Part shown: piece after piece, positions 6,218-8,451 of the stretch
How the letters are laid out: every line of letters starts with the position of its first letter
Numbering within the stretch: position 1 is the stretch's first letter
NCBI GenBank assembly: GCA_019415335.1
Contig: DXKH01000096.1
Span: forward strand, 1 to 8,451
Reading direction: 5' to 3'
Length of the DNA: 8,451 bases
From: Citrobacter sp.
GTDB lineage: Bacteria; Pseudomonadota; Gammaproteobacteria; Enterobacterales; Enterobacteriaceae
Position numbers and translations under genes: made by a program
Notes under the pieces: generated by a model
Databases searched by the model: none
Told to the model about the DNA's origin: nothing
What the model saw: the letters and a program-made list of their open reading frames with translations, nothing else

Positions 6218-6982
6218 ATGCAAGCATTGCTGGAACACTTTATTACCCAATCCACCGTGTATTCATTGATGGCGGTAGTGTTGGTGGCCTTTCTGGAGTC
6301 GCTGGCGCTGGTCGGTTTGATTCTGCCCGGTACGGTGCTGATGGCGGGGCTGGGAGCGTTGATTGGCAGCGGTGAGTTAAGTTTCTGGTACGCCTGGCTG
6401 GCGGGGATTATTGGCTGCCTGATGGGCGACTGGATCTCCTTCTGGCTGGGCTGGCGTTTTAAAAAGCCGTTGCATCGCTGGTCATTTCTGAAGAAGAACA
6501 AAGCATTACTCGATAAAACCGAACATGCGCTGCATCAGCACAGCATGTTCACCATTCTGGTCGGTCGTTTTGTCGGCCCGACGCGTCCGCTGGTGCCAAT
6601 GGTGGCAGGGATGCTGGATCTGCCGGTGGCGAAATTTATTACGCCAAATATTATCGGCTGCCTGTTATGGCCACCGTTTTACTTCCTGCCGGGGATTCTG
6701 GCGGGTGCGGCGATCGATATTCCTGCCGGGATGCAGAGCGGTGAGTTTAAATGGTTGCTGCTGGTGACGGCGGTATTGTTGTGGGTTGGTGGCTGGCTGT
6801 GCTGGCGGTTATGGCGCAGCGGTAAAGCGACTGACCGTTTGAGTCATTATTTGTCCCGCGGTCGTTTGTTGTGGTTGACGCCGTTGATTTCTGCCATCGG
6901 CGTGGTGGCGCTGGTGGTGTTAATTCGCCACCCGTTGATGCCGGTGTATATCGATATTTTGCGTAAAGTGGTTGGGGGTTAG
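6218..6982 (+). CDS. yabI: YabI, DedA-family inner-membrane protein
   Basis: At 254 residues this matches the size and almost all of the remembered sequence of E. coli YabI. DedA proteins are inner-membrane proteins linked to membrane homeostasis, proton-motive-force maintenance and lipid translocation; E. coli has several partly redundant members. Visible hallmarks are the embedded acidic residue and PG turn in FLESLALVGLILPGTV (E27, P37-G38), GDWISFWLG (G70-D71), and the paired arginines in GRFVGPTRPLVPMVAGM (R117, R123). There are about five or six hydrophobic segments, including a C-terminal one (LTPLISAIGVVALVVLI). The RBS is weak (CCGGGC near 6208-6212), as I recall it being in K-12. 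The gene converges with thiQ across a BIME. It belongs to the conserved backbone, not to the cassette. Confidence 0.96.
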   Translation: MQALLEHFITQSTVYSLMAVVLVAFLESLALVGLILPGTVLMAGLGALIGSGELSFWYAWLAGIIGCLMGDWISFWLGWRFKKPLHRWSFLKKNKALLDKTEHALHQHSMFTILVGRFVGPTRPLVPMVAGMLDLPVAKFITPNIIGCLLWPPFYFLPGILAGAAIDIPAGMQSGEFKWLLLVTAVLLWVGGWLCWRLWRSGKATDRLSHYLSRGRLLWLTPLISAIGVVALVVLIRHPLMPVYIDILRKVVGG

Positions 6983-7002
6983 GGGATAGCCTTGTGCGGG
7001 TT

Positions 7003-7088
<86 letters not shown>

Positions 7089-7095
7089 GTGCATA

Positions 7096-7794
7096 TTAAC
7101 CTTTAATTCCCAACAGCGCCGAAGCACTCGCCTTACCGCTCAACAACTCATCGGTCTTACCCTGCCAGGCGATACGCCCGTCGGCGACCACCACCGAGCG
7201 CGTGGCGATCCGCGCCGCATCTTCCACACTGTGCGACACCATCAATAGCGTCATTTTTTGCTGTTGGCAGCTCGTGCTCACCAGCGTCAGCATCTCCTGA
7301 CGTAGCGCCGGATCGAGCGCGGAAAACGGTTCATCGAGCAATAAAATGGGCTGTTCGCGTACCAGACAACGCGCTAACGCCACGCGCTGTCGCTGACCGC
7401 CGGAAAGCTCGCCAGGTAACCGCGCCATTAAATTATCAATCCCCATCTGGTGGGCAATCGCGTGCATTTTCTTCTGCTGCGCCGCATTTAGTTTCAACCC
7501 CGGATTTAGCCCCAGCCCGATGTTCTGCGCGACCGTCAGGTGGCTGAACAGGTTGTTCTCCTGAAACAGCATTGACACCGGACGACGTGACGGTGGCGTT
7601 GTGGTGTGATCTACGCCGTCGAGAGTCAGCAAACCGCTGGCTGGCGTCAGAAAACCGGCGATCAAATTTAGCAGGGTGCTTTTACCCGCGCCGCTTGGCC
7701 CGAGGATCGCCATCTGCTCGCCGCGTTCCACCGTTAAGCTAAAACGCATCGGCAAATGGTGGTAAAGCCAGGTGATATCAGTCAGTTTTAACAT
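7096..7794 (-). CDS. thiQ: ThiQ, ATP-binding subunit of the thiamine ABC transporter
   Basis: ThiQ is the cytoplasmic ATPase that powers ThiBPQ uptake of thiamine, thiamine phosphate and thiamine diphosphate. From the start MLKLTDITW the protein has 232 residues, the K-12 length. All ABC motifs are present: Walker [10 protein letters not shown] (32-40), Q-loop Q78 in LFQEN, signature LSGGQ (130-134), Walker B LLLDEP (151-156, with E155) and switch H188 in VSHS. The ATG at 7794-7792 is preceded on the minus strand by GGGGCGA as RBS. A longer in-frame start at 7815 would add MKKYRGE and is less likely. The gene overlaps the end of thiP by 17 bases, implying translational coupling. The thiB-proximal THI-box riboswitch that controls this operon lies outside the window. 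Confidence 0.97.
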   Translation of the reverse strand: MLKLTDITWLYHHLPMRFSLTVERGEQMAILGPSGAGKSTLLNLIAGFLTPASGLLTLDGVDHTTTPPSRRPVSMLFQENNLFSHLTVAQNIGLGLNPGLKLNAAQQKKMHAIAHQMGIDNLMARLPGELSGGQRQRVALARCLVREQPILLLDEPFSALDPALRQEMLTLVSTSCQQQKMTLLMVSHSVEDAARIATRSVVVADGRIAWQGKTDELLSGKASASALLGIKG

Positions 7795-8451
7795 TTCGCC
7801 CCGGTATTTTTTCAATCACGGTAAACAGCAGAAAACAGAGCAGCAGCAGAATTAACGCGGTGACCGCGCCGTCCTGGCTGCGATAGGAGCCAATTTGCTG
7901 GTAGAGATAAAACGGCAGGGTACGGAAATCATCGTTACCGAACAATGCCACCACGCCAAAATCACCAATCGACAGCACACAAGCAAAGGCCAGCGCCTGC
8001 GCCAGTGGACGTTTCAGGGCGCGCAGCTCCACCACTTTTAAGCGTGACCAGCCTTCAATGCCCAGCGACTGACACAACATGCTGTAGCGGGCGGTGATAT
8101 CGCGCATCGGGTTTTCCAGTACTTTCAGCGCATAAGGGATTGCCATTAACGCATTGGTGAAAATCACAATGCCGTCAGCAGATTGTGGCAGGCCGATAGT
8201 GTTGTTGAGCAGTAAAAAGAAGCCCGTAGCCAGTACAATCCCCGGCATGGCGAGGATCAACATGCCGCTCATCTCCAGCGCCTGACCCGCCAGCATTTTC
8301 TGCCGTGCCCGAAGTTCGCGACTGCTCCATAGCAGCATCATGGTCAGCACTCCGCCCAATACGCCTGCCGCCAGCGCAATACGCAACGAGGTCCACAGCG
8401 CCTGCCACAGCACCGGTTGTGCCAGCACTTCCGGCAACTGGCGATTTACCC
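7778..8451 (-). CDS. thiP: ThiP, thiamine ABC transporter permease (5' end missing)
   Basis: This is the C-terminal part of the inner-membrane permease of ThiBPQ, about 223 residues of the 536 in K-12. The frame runs off the right edge; the first full codon encodes Val at 8449-8447, giving [13 protein letters not shown], so no start codon is in the window. Five hydrophobic segments are visible, including [38 protein letters not shown] and a last one in [15 protein letters not shown]. The cytoplasmic EAA-like loop that docks on ThiQ lies around [19 protein letters not shown]. This is the second half of a duplicated permease fold, as expected for the fused thiamine and iron permease family. The stop lies inside thiQ, with a 17-base overlap. 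Confidence 0.96.
   Translation of the reverse strand, partial: VNRQLPEVLAQPVLWQALWTSLRIALAAGVLGGVLTMMLLWSSRELRARQKMLAGQALEMSGMLILAMPGIVLATGFFLLLNNTIGLPQSADGIVIFTNALMAIPYALKVLENPMRDITARYSMLCQSLGIEGWSRLKVVELRALKRPLAQALAFACVLSIGDFGVVALFGNDDFRTLPFYLYQQIGSYRSQDGAVTALILLLLCFLLFTVIEKIPGRNVKTD

Noticed and set aside
6109..6501. 130-codon minus-strand open frame crossing the yabI start
   Set aside because: No recognisable domain or convincing RBS, and most of it is antisense to the conserved yabI coding sequence.

Overview
The window is chromosomal DNA from Escherichia coli or a very close relative. Its two ends carry genes I recognise from the E. coli K-12 ara-thi region: the 3' part of araC, then yabI (DedA family), thiQ and the 3' part of thiP. 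The proteins look nearly identical to the K-12 versions, and a BIME/REP repeat pair of the enterobacterial type lies between yabI and thiQ. The small differences from remembered K-12 sequence suggest a non-K-12 lineage. All K-12 comparisons are from memory; no alignment was run.

Layout, left to right: (1) partial araC, ending at 638 with a C-terminus about 11 residues shorter than in K-12; (2) an AT-rich 223-base intergenic region with a candidate promoter and a 24-base dyad that could be an operator; (3) five same-strand genes at 862-6034: a DeoR-type helix-turn-helix fused to a ribokinase-like PfkB kinase, a DapA/NanA-superfamily Schiff-base lyase or synthase, and a complete tripartite tricarboxylate transporter in the order binding protein (TctC), small membrane protein (TctB), large membrane protein (TctA); (4) an 11-bp perfect inverted repeat just after the last gene; (5) yabI with a candidate promoter of its own; (6) the BIME; (7) thiQ and partial thiP on the minus strand, convergent with yabI.

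In K-12, araC and yabI are near neighbours with under about 100 bases between them. Here about 5.6 kb separates them, and the junctions fall at the araC 3' end and directly upstream of the yabI start codon. The five genes therefore form an accessory catabolic cassette at a variable site next to araC.

The cassette has the parts of a self-contained uptake-and-use system. A periplasmic protein captures a solute, probably a carboxylate. TctAB imports it. A cytoplasmic lyase makes or breaks a bond to a 2-oxo acid. A kinase fused to a DNA-binding domain phosphorylates a sugar-like compound, or senses it and sets expression. The substrate cannot be read from the sequence. Three short inverted repeats sit at gene boundaries (after the lyase gene, after tctC and after tctA), which suggests the binding-protein segment of the mRNA is stabilised relative to its neighbours.
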